From NCBI GenBank assembly GCA_006503475.1, contig RSEH01000107.1:85385-149384 (forward strand): a DNA stretch of 64,000 nucleotides, read 5' to 3'. The position numbers were made by a program, and so were the translations under genes. A model generated the notes under the pieces. That model did no database searches. It saw only the letters and a list, made by a program, of their open reading frames with translations, and was not told where the DNA came from. Of the stretch, positions 26,212 through 36,500 are shown piece after piece; within the stretch, counting starts at the first letter, position 1, and each line of letters begins with the position of its first letter. The stretch is from Stentor roeselii. Its lineage: Eukaryota > Ciliophora > Heterotrichea > Heterotrichida > Stentoridae.

Positions 26212-28326
26212 TCAAAGAAACTTTTTAACAATCATTAGTATCTCTTCTCTAGGTGAAGGTTTCGGTAAAAAGTGAATCATTCCCGCCTCATAGCACCGAT
26301 TCACATCTCTCTCATCAGTAAAAGCAGTATACCCAATAATCATAGGAAAAAATGATATTTTCCCTTGACTATAAAGTTGTTTAATGATCCTGCAAGACTC
26401 CCAGCCATCCATGACTGGCATATTCAAGTCCATAATAATAACTTTAAAAGGAAGTCTCATTTGATCATTAAGAATGACTTTATCAACAGCATCTTTTCCA
26501 TCAAAAGCTTCAATACACTGAATCCCTTCAGACTTGAAAATATTTCTAAGACACATGCGATTGAATTCATGGTCATCGACAATCATCAGTCGAGGATTCT
26601 CGTTATCGAAAAATCTGATACTCATTTTTCGTATTCTCGACCTTGACTCTGACTCAGTTGGAACTTCTTGGGCTTCTTGGACTTCTGGGGCTTGAGGTTC
26701 TTCTATTGTGAAAGACTTTCTTGATTTCTGGATAATGGGAAGATCAAAAGAAAAAATAGACCCTTTGCCTATTATTGAATAAATTGAGAGGCTTGAATTT
26801 AACTGTTCTAGAATTTTTTGACAGACATGTAATCCCAGGCCGCTTAAAGAAGATTCATTGTCACCTCTGAACATGGTGTTTATATATTTCAACCTTTCTG
26901 ATGGGATTCCGACTCCAGTGTCTTTAACTCCAATTAAGACTCGGTTACCTTTAAGAATAGAAAAAAGTTTTATTGTGCCTTTGGAAGTGTATTTAAGTGC
27001 ATTTGTCAGCAGATTAACTACTATTTTTTTTACTCTGTATTCATCTGTTAAGATTTTTGATGATAGTGCCTCGTCGAGATCGCTCTTTACTTGGATCCCC
27101 TTGTAACTAGCTTGAAACTTGATTAATTCTAAACATTTTTCAAGTTCTTGATTTAGGTTTACCTCTGAATCATATCTGAAGAATCTATTTGAGGTTAAAT
27201 CAGAGTAGTCTAGAATATCATTCAACTGATAAAGAAGAAGTTGAGTGCAAGTTTTAATCAAATTTACCTTTTCTTTGATATCTTGTTGCAAATCTGTATA
27301 AAAATCATCGATTATCATATTGATACAGTTGATAGGTGTACGAAATTCATGTGAAATCGACCTGATAATCAAATTTTTAGAGTTTATTTCAGCTGAAACT
27401 CTTTCAAACTCGAGGATTTTCGTCACATCTCTTAAACTTAGCATTATACAAATTTGGTCATCCCAGGTAATTTTATGTCCTCTCCATTCGAATTTACTTG
27501 ATTCTATTGTACTGACTCCGAAAGAGGCGTAAGTCTGACTCTTATTATTCAGAAAGTCTTTCACCAATTCAAGAACTGAGACTTGATTCTGACTGACTTT
27601 GAACAAGTACAGCTTTTCTGATAATGAACACTTTTCTTCTGATAAAAAAGTGGAAATTGAGTCGTTTTGGAACTTTATTATAAAATCTGAATCGAAAATC
27701 ACCAGGCCGTCTGGAAAAGCTTTTAAAATTTGTAAAAGCTGGTCATGGGCTGCTTGGCATTTTTCTGTCGATTCATGTTTTGATCGAAGATTTTCTCTTT
27801 TGTAGGATTCGAAGTAAAATGCAAGAAGGATTGAAATGAGACTAGTCATTCCAACGATCGCTTCTTTCCCATTGAAATCCTTCTTCAAAGAAAAATTTTC
27901 GAAGTCAATCAAGACCCAAAGGAAAATATGTTTGATCATCAGGAAAATCATAGAGACGCTGTTTCTGAAGACATACGACTCAAAGAACAAAAGCAGGACA
28001 GTTGAATGAATGCAAAGTGGAACCTCTGCATTCGGAGCAACTTTGATCGACAAGAACCGATTATTGATTGAAAAAAACTGCATCAATATGAAGAAGTAAA
28101 CTTTTTTCAATGTAATCGGAGCCTTTTCAAGGAAAGCAAGAACTGAGATCCCCAAAACAACTACAGTCATGATATAAAGCTGAGAATTTCCAAATGCTGC
28201 TTCGAATGATACTGAAATAGCTACGATAACTCTGATTGTAAGAGCTAGGCTTGTTATCATTAGGCAGAAATTCTTGATTACTGAGTATTGCTGGTTAAAA
28301 CCTTCATCCCACCATTCAGAAGACAT
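26212..28326 (-). CDS. membrane-bound hybrid histidine kinase, copy 1
   Basis: Two-component sensor combining kinase and receiver. The 704 residues contain an N-terminal membrane part with about five to six hydrophobic segments (about 18-175), a PAS-like linker domain (about 185-310, LKAFPDGLVIFDSDF), HisKA with the phospho-acceptor in ISHEFRTPINC (His326), HATPase with N-box NLLTNALKYT, G1 DTGVGI and G2 GLGLHVC, and a C-terminal receiver (about 578-704) with VDDHEFN, MDLNMPVMDGW (Asp633) and a KPSP lysine. All key residues are intact. It has a close tandem paralogue at 30163-32277 of the same length. No separate response-regulator gene is nearby. Start is MSSEWW after TTAA. Confidence 0.95.
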   Translation of the reverse strand: MSSEWWDEGFNQQYSVIKNFCLMITSLALTIRVIVAISVSFEAAFGNSQLYIMTVVVLGISVLAFLEKAPITLKKVYFFILMQFFSINNRFLSIKVAPNAEVPLCIHSTVLLLFFESYVFRNSVSMIFLMIKHIFLWVLIDFENFSLKKDFNGKEAIVGMTSLISILLAFYFESYKRENLRSKHESTEKCQAAHDQLLQILKAFPDGLVIFDSDFIIKFQNDSISTFLSEEKCSLSEKLYLFKVSQNQVSVLELVKDFLNNKSQTYASFGVSTIESSKFEWRGHKITWDDQICIMLSLRDVTKILEFERVSAEINSKNLIIRSISHEFRTPINCINMIIDDFYTDLQQDIKEKVNLIKTCTQLLLYQLNDILDYSDLTSNRFFRYDSEVNLNQELEKCLELIKFQASYKGIQVKSDLDEALSSKILTDEYRVKKIVVNLLTNALKYTSKGTIKLFSILKGNRVLIGVKDTGVGIPSERLKYINTMFRGDNESSLSGLGLHVCQKILEQLNSSLSIYSIIGKGSIFSFDLPIIQKSRKSFTIEEPQAPEVQEAQEVPTESESRSRIRKMSIRFFDNENPRLMIVDDHEFNRMCLRNIFKSEGIQCIEAFDGKDAVDKVILNDQMRLPFKVIIMDLNMPVMDGWESCRIIKQLYSQGKISFFPMIIGYTAFTDERDVNRCYEAGMIHFLPKPSPREEILMIVKKFL

Positions 28327-30162
28327 TTAATATTTCAAGGTTGGGTAAACTAGTTTTTTAAAAATGTTTGGAAGGGGCTTTTATTAATGACTTCCAGTTT
28401 TGAAACCATCTTTAAAGAGAAGCTGTATTGTTTTCGCTGTTTTAGGTGATATTTTTAAAAGAAATCGAGAATTTTACATCAGGATGAATTTTATTCAACT
28501 TTAATTGTTTTATGCTATTTAATTTTATACTTTATCTGTATGGTAAATATGAATGAAATGGATAGTTTTTATGTTTTTGATTTTCGTTTTTGGTGTTTTT
28601 TTAAGAAAATCTATTAATTAATCGAAAATACATAGCATAGAACTAATGCTACATCTAAAACAGAGGTAATTCCAGCTCATAATTAGAGTTTTAGATAAAT
28701 TCTCGGAGATTTTCATAGGATATTAATTTCAGAGTAATCAGATAGCATGTAAAATATTATATAATCCTTGATATTAAGAAATTATTTCTAGGGAATCATA
28801 TATTATCATTTTTTCTAGATGATAAATTAAAATGATAAAATTTGAAAAACTTGGAATTGATAGGATATTGTTCTGTAAATTTTTAGTTAGAGAAATTCTA
28901 AGTTTTACTCATCGAAAGATAAAGTTTTATTTAAATCAAAAAGCGCTTTCATCCTAACTTAAACATTTTATTTCATCGATTCATTTTTAAAGATATATAT
29001 ACACTGTTGAGCATCAAATATTTTATATCAAACCACTCTCTCGAGGAATAGATACCCTAATATATTATCAAATGATTAATTTAAATTCATCAAAAATCCT
29101 TTCATTGAGCAAGTAACCCCACAGGACTTCCAATCAAAATCAAATCCAGATAAATTTAAATCCTTCAATAAAATCTCCGATCAATACAAACTTTCTACAC
29201 TCTAAAATTTACAAACCTAATTTTCCAAGTCAATCTCTCCCAACAAATAATCCTCATCCTTTCCAGTTAAAGTTAAAAGTAAATATGTCAACCAGGCTAT
29301 TAATTCTATCCAATCACTTATCCTCAAGGTTCCCATCAGGTGAATTCTGCCATCTCTTGACATCTGGGGTGAAAAGTCATCTAATCTAAACCAAAAAGCA
29401 TAAGGAGTACCTATTGCCATACCACGAGTACATCCAAAAAATCCAAGATTAAATGTAAAGTTCCCATCTAACTACCAAGAAGACATGGCGTCTTCAACTA
29501 ATATTCAATCGATTCTTTATCTAAAATGCAAGAACTGGTAGGAAAAGCCGTCAACATTACTTAAATCTGAAACAACACCCAAGTTCTTCGTTGCAAGAAC
29601 TCTCTAAAAGCTTCTCTGAACTCGTCATGTTGAAAAAATCGCAACAATGGCTGAAGGCGTCGCGAATAAAGACCGTAGACTGGTAAAGTCTTTTAAAAAA
29701 TCAGGGATTTGGATGGATTTTTTGTTCTTGATAAATATTTCAGCGCTTTGGTCGTGTTGGATATAATTTCGTTCATTGAAAAGTGTTTAGGATTGGATTA
29801 TTGAACTTTGTGAAGGGGTTGAAGAGGTTTCTGTTGGGGTTATCGATGCTTTCGCGCATTCTGATAGGGTTTGTGCTTGAATATTGGAAGCTCTGATGAA
29901 AAGATTTATTAAAGGATTATTGATTGACTTAGAATTAACTGATGTTTACTCTAGTCCTTACTGCCTACCTACTCTGAAATTAGAGGGGCTGGGAAATAAG
30001 GGTAGAAATAGTTAGAATTAATTTAGCTGATTTTTTGGTATTCTTAACATAATTCAAAGTACCAATACCATACATTTAAAAACTCATAAAAATAACTAAA
30101 CCTTCAATCCAATATCATATCTCCAATTATCTAAAATTATGATAACTATTAATTAACCACCC
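28327..30162. other. 1.8-kb spacer between the histidine kinases
   Basis: 28327-29090 is AT-rich without features. 29090-29460 becomes A/C-rich on the + strand and 29700-29880 G/T-rich, as if it once held a + strand gene; see the pseudogene at 29470-29990. A minus-strand frame at 29217-29420 is open for 67 codons but is probably chance. The last 150 bp are the 3' flank of copy 2. Confidence 0.5.
29470..29990 (+). pseudogene. decayed gene, resembles the C-terminal part of acyl-CoA oxidase
   Basis: Reading the + strand in the frame of position 29701 gives protein-like stretches broken by stops: TRHVEKIATMAEGVANKDRR (about 29620-29670), then FLINISALW, and after shifts IIELCEGVEEVSVGVIDAF with AHSDRV (about 29797-29870). 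The order, a helix ending in an A-H/V-E step, an LW segment, then ELC...VxxxxVxxVDAFxxxDxV, is that of the helical C-terminal domain of peroxisomal acyl-CoA oxidases. At least five stops and one probable frameshift interrupt it, and no intron explains them. Identity is tentative. It lies between the two kinase copies. Confidence 0.35.
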
Positions 30163-32277
30163 TCAACCTCCACTCTTTAAAAACTGTTTAACGATTCTAA
30201 CAATTTCATTTTTCGGTGAAGGCTTCTGCAAATAATACACCATTCCAGAGTCATAGCACCTTCTGACATCATCCTGCTGAGAAAAGGCCGAATATCCAAT
30301 AATCGCTGGGAAATACGATATTTTTCCCTGACTATAAAGCAGCTGAATGACACGACTAGCTTCCCATCCATCCATGACAGGCATATTCAAGTCCATAATA
30401 ATGACTTTAATAGGTTTTTTCACCTGATCATGCAAAACGACTTTATCAACAGCGACTTTTCCATCATTAGCTTCAACAAACATGATCCCCTCAGCCTTCA
30501 AGACATTTGTGAGACACATTCTGTTAAATTCATGATCATCGACAACCATCACCTGAGCCATTTCACTTTCAAAGATCCGAATATTCATGTTTCTGATGCT
30601 TGTACTTGAAAAGGACTCAACTGGAACATCGATTTCTTCATGTGAAACTTGCTCATTCGTGTTGATTTGCGAAGTATTCAAGTCTATCGGCAGGTCAAAG
30701 CTGAAAGTTGAACCTTTACCTGCTCGTGAGTCAACTTTTAAACTAGATCCGAACTTTTCTAATACTTTTTTACAGACTTGAAGACCTAGACCACTTAGTG
30801 AGGAATGGGAAAAGTCTTTGAACATTTCTTTGATGTGATTTAGACGCTCTTGAGGAATTCCGATTCCGGTATCTTTGACTCCGATGTTTATTGATTTTCC
30901 TTTATTAATGGCGAATAGCTCTATTGAACCGTGAGGAGTGTACTTTAAAGCGTTACTTAGAAGGTTTACTACTAGCTTCTGGATTCGATAACTGTCTAGG
31001 AAGAGCTTATCTGGAATCAATGGGTCGATTTTTATGATTGATTTTAAACCTTTGTACTGAGATTGGTACTTTATTAATTCAATGCAGTGCTGCAGTTCTT
31101 CCTTCAAATTAACTTCGAAATCATAACTCAAAAATCTATTCGAAGTTAAATCCGAATAATCCAGTATATCATTTATCTGGAAAAGCAACAATTCAGTATT
31201 CGTTTTGATAATTCTGATCTTTTCTTTTATATCACTTTCAACAACAGGTAGTATTTCATCGATGATCAAATTAATGCAATTAATCGGTGTACGAAACTCA
31301 TGAGAAATCGACCTAATGATCAAATTTTTCGACTTAATCTCAGCCGAAACCCTTTCAAATTCTAAAATCTGCGACACATCCCTTAAACTCAACATGACAC
31401 AACTTTGCCCTTCCCAAGCAATTTTATGCCCTCTCCATTCAACCTGATTCCCATCGACACAACTGACCCCAAAAGAGTCAAAACTTTTAATCTTATCCTC
31501 AAGAAACTCTTTAATCATTTCAAGAACAGAGACCTGATTCTGACCAACTTTAAACCTGTAAAGTTTTTCAGGTAAAGAACACTTTTCCCCATTCAAAAAC
31601 TCAGAAATTGAATCATTTTGGAACTTGATCTTGAAATCCTCGTCAAAAATAACGAGTCCATCAGGAAAAGCTTTTAAAATCTGTAAGAGTTGGTCATGAG
31701 CTGCCTGGCATTTTTCAGTCGATTCATGTTTTTCTCGAAGGTTTTTTCGTTTATGAGATTCGAAGTAATACGAAAGAAGAATCGCGACAAGACTAGTCAT
31801 TCCCACAATGGCTTCTTTTCCGTTGAAGTCCTTGTTGATTGAGAAGTTTTCGAAATCGATCAAGACCCAGAGGAAGATGTGCTTTATCATCAGAAAAATC
31901 ATGGAAATGCTATTTTTGAATACGTATGATTCAAATAACAGCAGCAGGACTGTCGAGTGGATGCATAAAGGAATCACTGCCTTTGGAGCGATTTCTAATG
32001 ATAAGTATCGACTATTCGCTGAAAAAAACTGCATCAGGGCGAAGAAATAAACTCTTTTCACACAAAGAGAAGAGTTTTCGAGGTAGGATAAGATGCTTAC
32101 TCCTGTCATTGAAGCAAGCATTATGAAAAGTTGAGAGTTTCCAAATGCTGCTTCGAATGACACTAAAATTGAGATGATTACTCGAACTGATAAGGCTATA
32201 CTTGTAAGGATTATGCAAAATTGCTTAATCACTGAATATTGTTGCCGGAATCCTTCATTCCACCACTCAGAGGACAT
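30163..32277 (-). CDS. membrane-bound hybrid histidine kinase, copy 2
   Basis: Tandem paralogue of copy 1, also 704 residues and aligning without gaps through the kinase core (His326 in ISHEFRTPINC falls at the same number). In the first 50 residues 38 are identical to copy 1. The domain order is the same: hydrophobic N-terminus, PAS-like region LKAFPDGLVIFDEDF, HisKA, HATPase (NLLSNALKYT, DTGIGI, GLGLQVC) and receiver (VDDHEFN, MDLNMPVMDGW). Differences concentrate in the acidic linker before the receiver (about 535-570) and the linker after the PAS domain. I set the start at the ATG giving MSSEWW, matching copy 1; the frame extends four codons upstream only to a TTG. It ends KSGG after the position where copy 1 ends. 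Confidence 0.95.
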   Translation of the reverse strand: MSSEWWNEGFRQQYSVIKQFCIILTSIALSVRVIISILVSFEAAFGNSQLFIMLASMTGVSILSYLENSSLCVKRVYFFALMQFFSANSRYLSLEIAPKAVIPLCIHSTVLLLLFESYVFKNSISMIFLMIKHIFLWVLIDFENFSINKDFNGKEAIVGMTSLVAILLSYYFESHKRKNLREKHESTEKCQAAHDQLLQILKAFPDGLVIFDEDFKIKFQNDSISEFLNGEKCSLPEKLYRFKVGQNQVSVLEMIKEFLEDKIKSFDSFGVSCVDGNQVEWRGHKIAWEGQSCVMLSLRDVSQILEFERVSAEIKSKNLIIRSISHEFRTPINCINLIIDEILPVVESDIKEKIRIIKTNTELLLFQINDILDYSDLTSNRFLSYDFEVNLKEELQHCIELIKYQSQYKGLKSIIKIDPLIPDKLFLDSYRIQKLVVNLLSNALKYTPHGSIELFAINKGKSINIGVKDTGIGIPQERLNHIKEMFKDFSHSSLSGLGLQVCKKVLEKFGSSLKVDSRAGKGSTFSFDLPIDLNTSQINTNEQVSHEEIDVPVESFSSTSIRNMNIRIFESEMAQVMVVDDHEFNRMCLTNVLKAEGIMFVEANDGKVAVDKVVLHDQVKKPIKVIIMDLNMPVMDGWEASRVIQLLYSQGKISYFPAIIGYSAFSQQDDVRRCYDSGMVYYLQKPSPKNEIVRIVKQFLKSGG

Positions 32278-33153
32278 ATTGTTAATCAAATCTAGAAATC
32301 ATAAAAAACTTGCCCATTTTAGTAAGAAAATTTGCCCTTTGAATGGACTTTTTTATCAACTCTTAATTTTGTAACCATATTTTAGTTAAAAAGGGTGAGC
32401 GATTTGATTTCAATTTATTTTTCGAATCAGTTTTTAACCTAGATCAAGGTTTTTTTATTGTTTTGAAGATGTTTGGATACTTTAGATTGGTTTTGTGAAA
32501 GTTATTAGAGATATTTGATTTGCTTACATCTGATTGTTTTGGCGAAATAAAAGATTTCATAATAAGGAATTTTTTGTATGGAAGAAGGAAAATTTATCAG
32601 TTATTCAATATTTTATAATCAGGTGGATAAGATTGAATCAATAGAAACAATGATGTTTAGTGGCAAGAATTACAGATAATTATTGAATTGAATATGATTG
32701 TTTTAACAAAAATATTATATCTGATGCCAATATTTAGTTAAATGGTTAAATATTTTGGTTAGATAAAAAATTTGTATATTAAAATATGCTGAGATTAATG
32801 TTTATTAGAATATAATCACCACGAGTATTATTTTCCATTTATATGAAAGGTTACCAATATCTCGGACTAAAGCTAGCAATATATATTGAACAGAAAGTTA
32901 ATCCATGAATCTCATTTCTAAAATTTTTGATTGCCATATGAATATAATGAGAAGTGCATATAATTTTATCATCATCAAATCAATATCAAAAAAGGTTAGA
33001 ATTGTTCTTTAATAATCAGAAGTACTCAAGTTAATATTATTTCACCTGATAATTTTCTTATATACTTAATGATTTAAAGATTTATAAACTATACAATGAA
33101 CAATTTTTACCTAGTTCTCTTAGATGTTATTATGAAATCTTTATTAAATATAA
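32278..33153. other. intergenic, nothing recognised
   Basis: Very AT-rich, with stops in all frames and no repeat or RNA gene seen. 32278-32500 is the promoter side of histidine kinase copy 2. The right end leads to a TAA-ATG start at 33154. Confidence 0.65.
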
Positions 33154-33471
33154 ATGCTATTTTTTTACATTCTTCTTTTCGGGCAGGTTTTAAGTTTATG
33201 TGAAGTAAGGTGTTGCTCTGATATTTGCCTTCCAGTCTGCAACCAAGACCTCGATTCCTTCAAATGTTCAGTCCTAGGATTTCCAACATCAAGTGCATCC
33301 TATCAATGCATGCAAGGTTTTCTAGTAGCAGAAACAGAGCTTCGTTTATTATTCTACACAATAAAATTCTTTACCTTAAAAGAAATCCTACCCCAGCTGA
33401 TAACAGTTCTAAAGCAACTTCCAACATTTCATGCCGATTGTTTCTTATTCATGCAGCAACTCTTCTATTAG
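33154..33471 (+). CDS. small secreted cysteine-containing protein
   Basis: A 105-residue product with a clear signal peptide (MLFFYILLFGQVLSLCEV, cleavage near residue 16-18). The first half of the mature part holds cysteines at close spacing (CCSDICLPVC, then FKCSV, YQCMQ), as in disulfide-stabilised secreted proteins. The second half is Leu/Phe-rich and helical (LRLLFYTIKFFTLKEILPQL) with one more Cys near the end (DCFLF). It starts at an ATG after TAA and ends in TAG, 75 bp before the Dopey gene. No family recognised. Confidence 0.55.
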   Translation: MLFFYILLFGQVLSLCEVRCCSDICLPVCNQDLDSFKCSVLGFPTSSASYQCMQGFLVAETELRLLFYTIKFFTLKEILPQLITVLKQLPTFHADCFLFMQQLFY

Positions 33472-33546
33472 TTAACCTTAAAAACCATAAAAATTCCCCA
33501 ATTCATTCTTTTAAATCCTTCATTCAAATGATAAAACAACCAAGAA

Positions 33547-36500
33547 ATGGAAGAAGACTATCAAAATCGCCTTGCAAGCCAACTGATTATCTTCGAAAAG
33601 AATTCAAAAGAATGGGAATGGTCCGACCTCATCAAGTGGTTATCAGGTCTAAAGCAAATAATCGACAAGTTCTCAATTCCAGTCCCCGCAGACCTTCTTA
33701 ACACCCTTTCCAAACGTTTAGGTCAATGCTTGTCAGCAAGTCTACCTCACGGTCTTCATTCAAAAGCTCTTGAAATTTACAGTACATTACTTGCGACTTC
33801 TTCTTTTTACCAGATGACTCTTCTTTCGACAGGGCTTTTTCCTCATTTTCAGTTCTGTGCACCTCAAAACAAGCCACAGTTCCTGGAGTTGATAAGACTT
33901 AGGTTTATTGATAGGTTCGATGAAACTAAATTTATTTTAAAGGCTCTTCTTGCAAGTCTTTTGCAGGGCGCGAATGAGACTCCTGATACTTTTTTAAAGG
34001 TTTCTGAAGTTTTAGAAAGGTGTGAAGGTAAAGATCAAAGACTTTTATATGAGATTGTTTGGTGGTTTGTGTTGAAATCGTCTTGGCATCGACTTGCAGG
34101 ACTTCAGTTTATGTTGAAAAGAAATGATTTTTTAACGTTGCCGTTGAGGATTCATTGTGCTTTGTTAGAGGCACTTGATGATGAAGTTGTTGTTAATAGG
34201 AGAAATGCTTTGGATTTTATTAGGAGTAATTACTTGATTGACAAACAGATTGATGGGATTGTTAGTATTGCTCAGGGGGTTTTGAGATTGCTTAGGCTGA
34301 AGGATCATACTGTTTTGAGAAGGATTTGGGAATGGATCTTTCCAAATGATTTTGATGAGAATCAAGCAAGTTTCATAGAAGAAGTAATAAGACCAGCCCT
34401 CCTTCTAATATTCAAAGAAACCCATTCAAAGCTCATAAACGGTGAAGGAGACCAATCAAAAATCGACAGTATAAAAATAATCGAAAACCTTTGCGAGCAC
34501 GATCAAATGGGTGACATCCTAAGCAAAGTAATAATAATCGACATCGTAAAACACACAATTGAAGACGAGCTCTTCTGGGTAAACGAAAAAGTAGACAACC
34601 GTGTAAAACAAGTAGTTATAAACAAAGGTCCAGATCTTTTCTGGTCCTGTCTTGAAACTAAACTAGAATCATTTCTCGAGGCAGACCAAGAAATGTTATT
34701 AAAGATCATGTGGTACGCAAAACAAAACTTCAACCAAGACCATTCAATTCCCACCAAAATAATAAAAAAACTTTTCTCCTCCCTTCCCGAGATCCAAAAC
34801 CAAGTCCTTGCCCTAGACCTTCTAATTTCCTATTCTTCCGACCTTGAACTAGACTCAGAAGAGATCGATCCAATCCTTTCCCTCTTCAAGCACCATTTAA
34901 AATCTTCCAATCTCGAAGCAATAAAAAAGTTTGGAATTCTTTTCAGCAAGTTGAATTCTTCAGGACTGAAAACAGCAGCAACTGTAAAGCTGGTGAAAAA
35001 GACTTTAAAGAGAAAGTTTAGAATTGGAGTAATTTCAGCTGTAAAGTTCAAATCGATATTAAATCATGAACTTGTTTTGAAAATGTGGCAAGAGTTTGGA
35101 ATGGATGAACGGGATGAAAATGAATTGATGTTAGAAGCTTTCAGTGCAAATAAAAATGACTGGAATTTAGCGACTAATAATTTTTTAGTTGGATCTGAGC
35201 AGGAACTTGAAGAGGCTTCGATGAGGAAGTTTATAAGGTTTTGGGATTATATGAATAAACAACACCCTGGGTCTTTGCATTCTATCAGTAAAAATACGAA
35301 AATTATTTATACCTTGGTTGATATGATCGCTTCTGAAGACCCGGTTTCGAGACTTATGGCGGAAGAATGGCTTTATACTGCTCAGGTACATATTGGAAAT
35401 GTTTTTGATCCTGTTTTGAAGATTTTACTTAGGGAATCTGCTGTTAGGGATATCAATAGTGATGGAATTTATCAGTGTGTTAGAGGATTTGACTCGAATA
35501 TTGTAGAAAAATCACTTAAATTTGCACAACTTGTTATTTCTTGTGGAGGCAAGGATTTGATTTTGAAAATGGAAAAATGTCCGCTTTCTTATTATTGCCA
35601 GGGTAAGTGCTCTAAACATTCTTTTTTTAAGAATAGTTATTTAGAGTTACTTATACAGCTTTCTCTGTCGTACCTTCAAACTGCAGTCACTCCTACATAT
35701 CTAGAAAGTCCTACTAGATACAACCCATTACAAGTTGTTAGCAATATACAGGACCTAGCTTCTGATTTGCTTATTCTGATTACTAAAACCTCATCAAAAG
35801 CGATTTGTGAATTTGCTTTGTCTCAGATTTCAGAGATTTTTTACAAATTCATCAACATAAAAACTCGACTAGATATTTATCTCCTTCAAGTTATCGAAAA
35901 CATGTTTTTATTCAATAAGCCCGATTTCAAACTACCTTCAACCTTCGCTGATTGCCTTGTTCTAGGTCTAAGAAAAGATAGTAAAAAAATCAGGTTGAAA
36001 TGGAATAAAATAATAAAAATGATCTTACCGTTGATTGTTTCCAGCTGTAAATTAGATGAACAATTATCACAAAAAGATGACTCATATCTTTTTTCTATCT
36101 TTGAAAACTACTTCGAGGTGATGATCAAGCTGAAAGACTTTTCTCTCATTGAAGGACTTGTTCATCTTGTCAATACTTGTCTTGGGATTAACTGTAAAGA
36201 ATCCTCTTCGATTTCTAATCAAAACTTAAAAGCTGTAGTTAAAAGACATACTAGTCAGGTTGTTAAGCTTACTTTTGTGTTTTACCTTGAAAAGATGAAA
36301 GATATTAATTTGATTAACCAGCTCGTCATTCCAATAAAAAGTGTATTCATCAGCAGTTTCATCAAATCAATATACCGTCTCTGGAAAAGTTTCATAATTC
36401 CCAAGACTCAATCACGTGAAACCGAAACAATAATCTCCATGATTCCCAACCTTCAAATAACAGCCGAAGAAATCCTAGACTTCCTTTCAAAATCAATGGA

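Noticed and set aside
29217-29420. 67-codon minus-strand frame with an attractive hydrophobic stretch
   Set aside because: Upstream it meets a TAG with no intron to remove it, and the + strand here fits the pseudogene better; kept only as a remark.
709-32289. Non-ATG starts giving slightly longer products (uL14 to 1152, kinase from 5791, histidine kinase 2 to 32289)
   Set aside because: TTG or GTG starts are not expected in a nuclear ciliate gene; family alignment or the paralogue supports the ATG.
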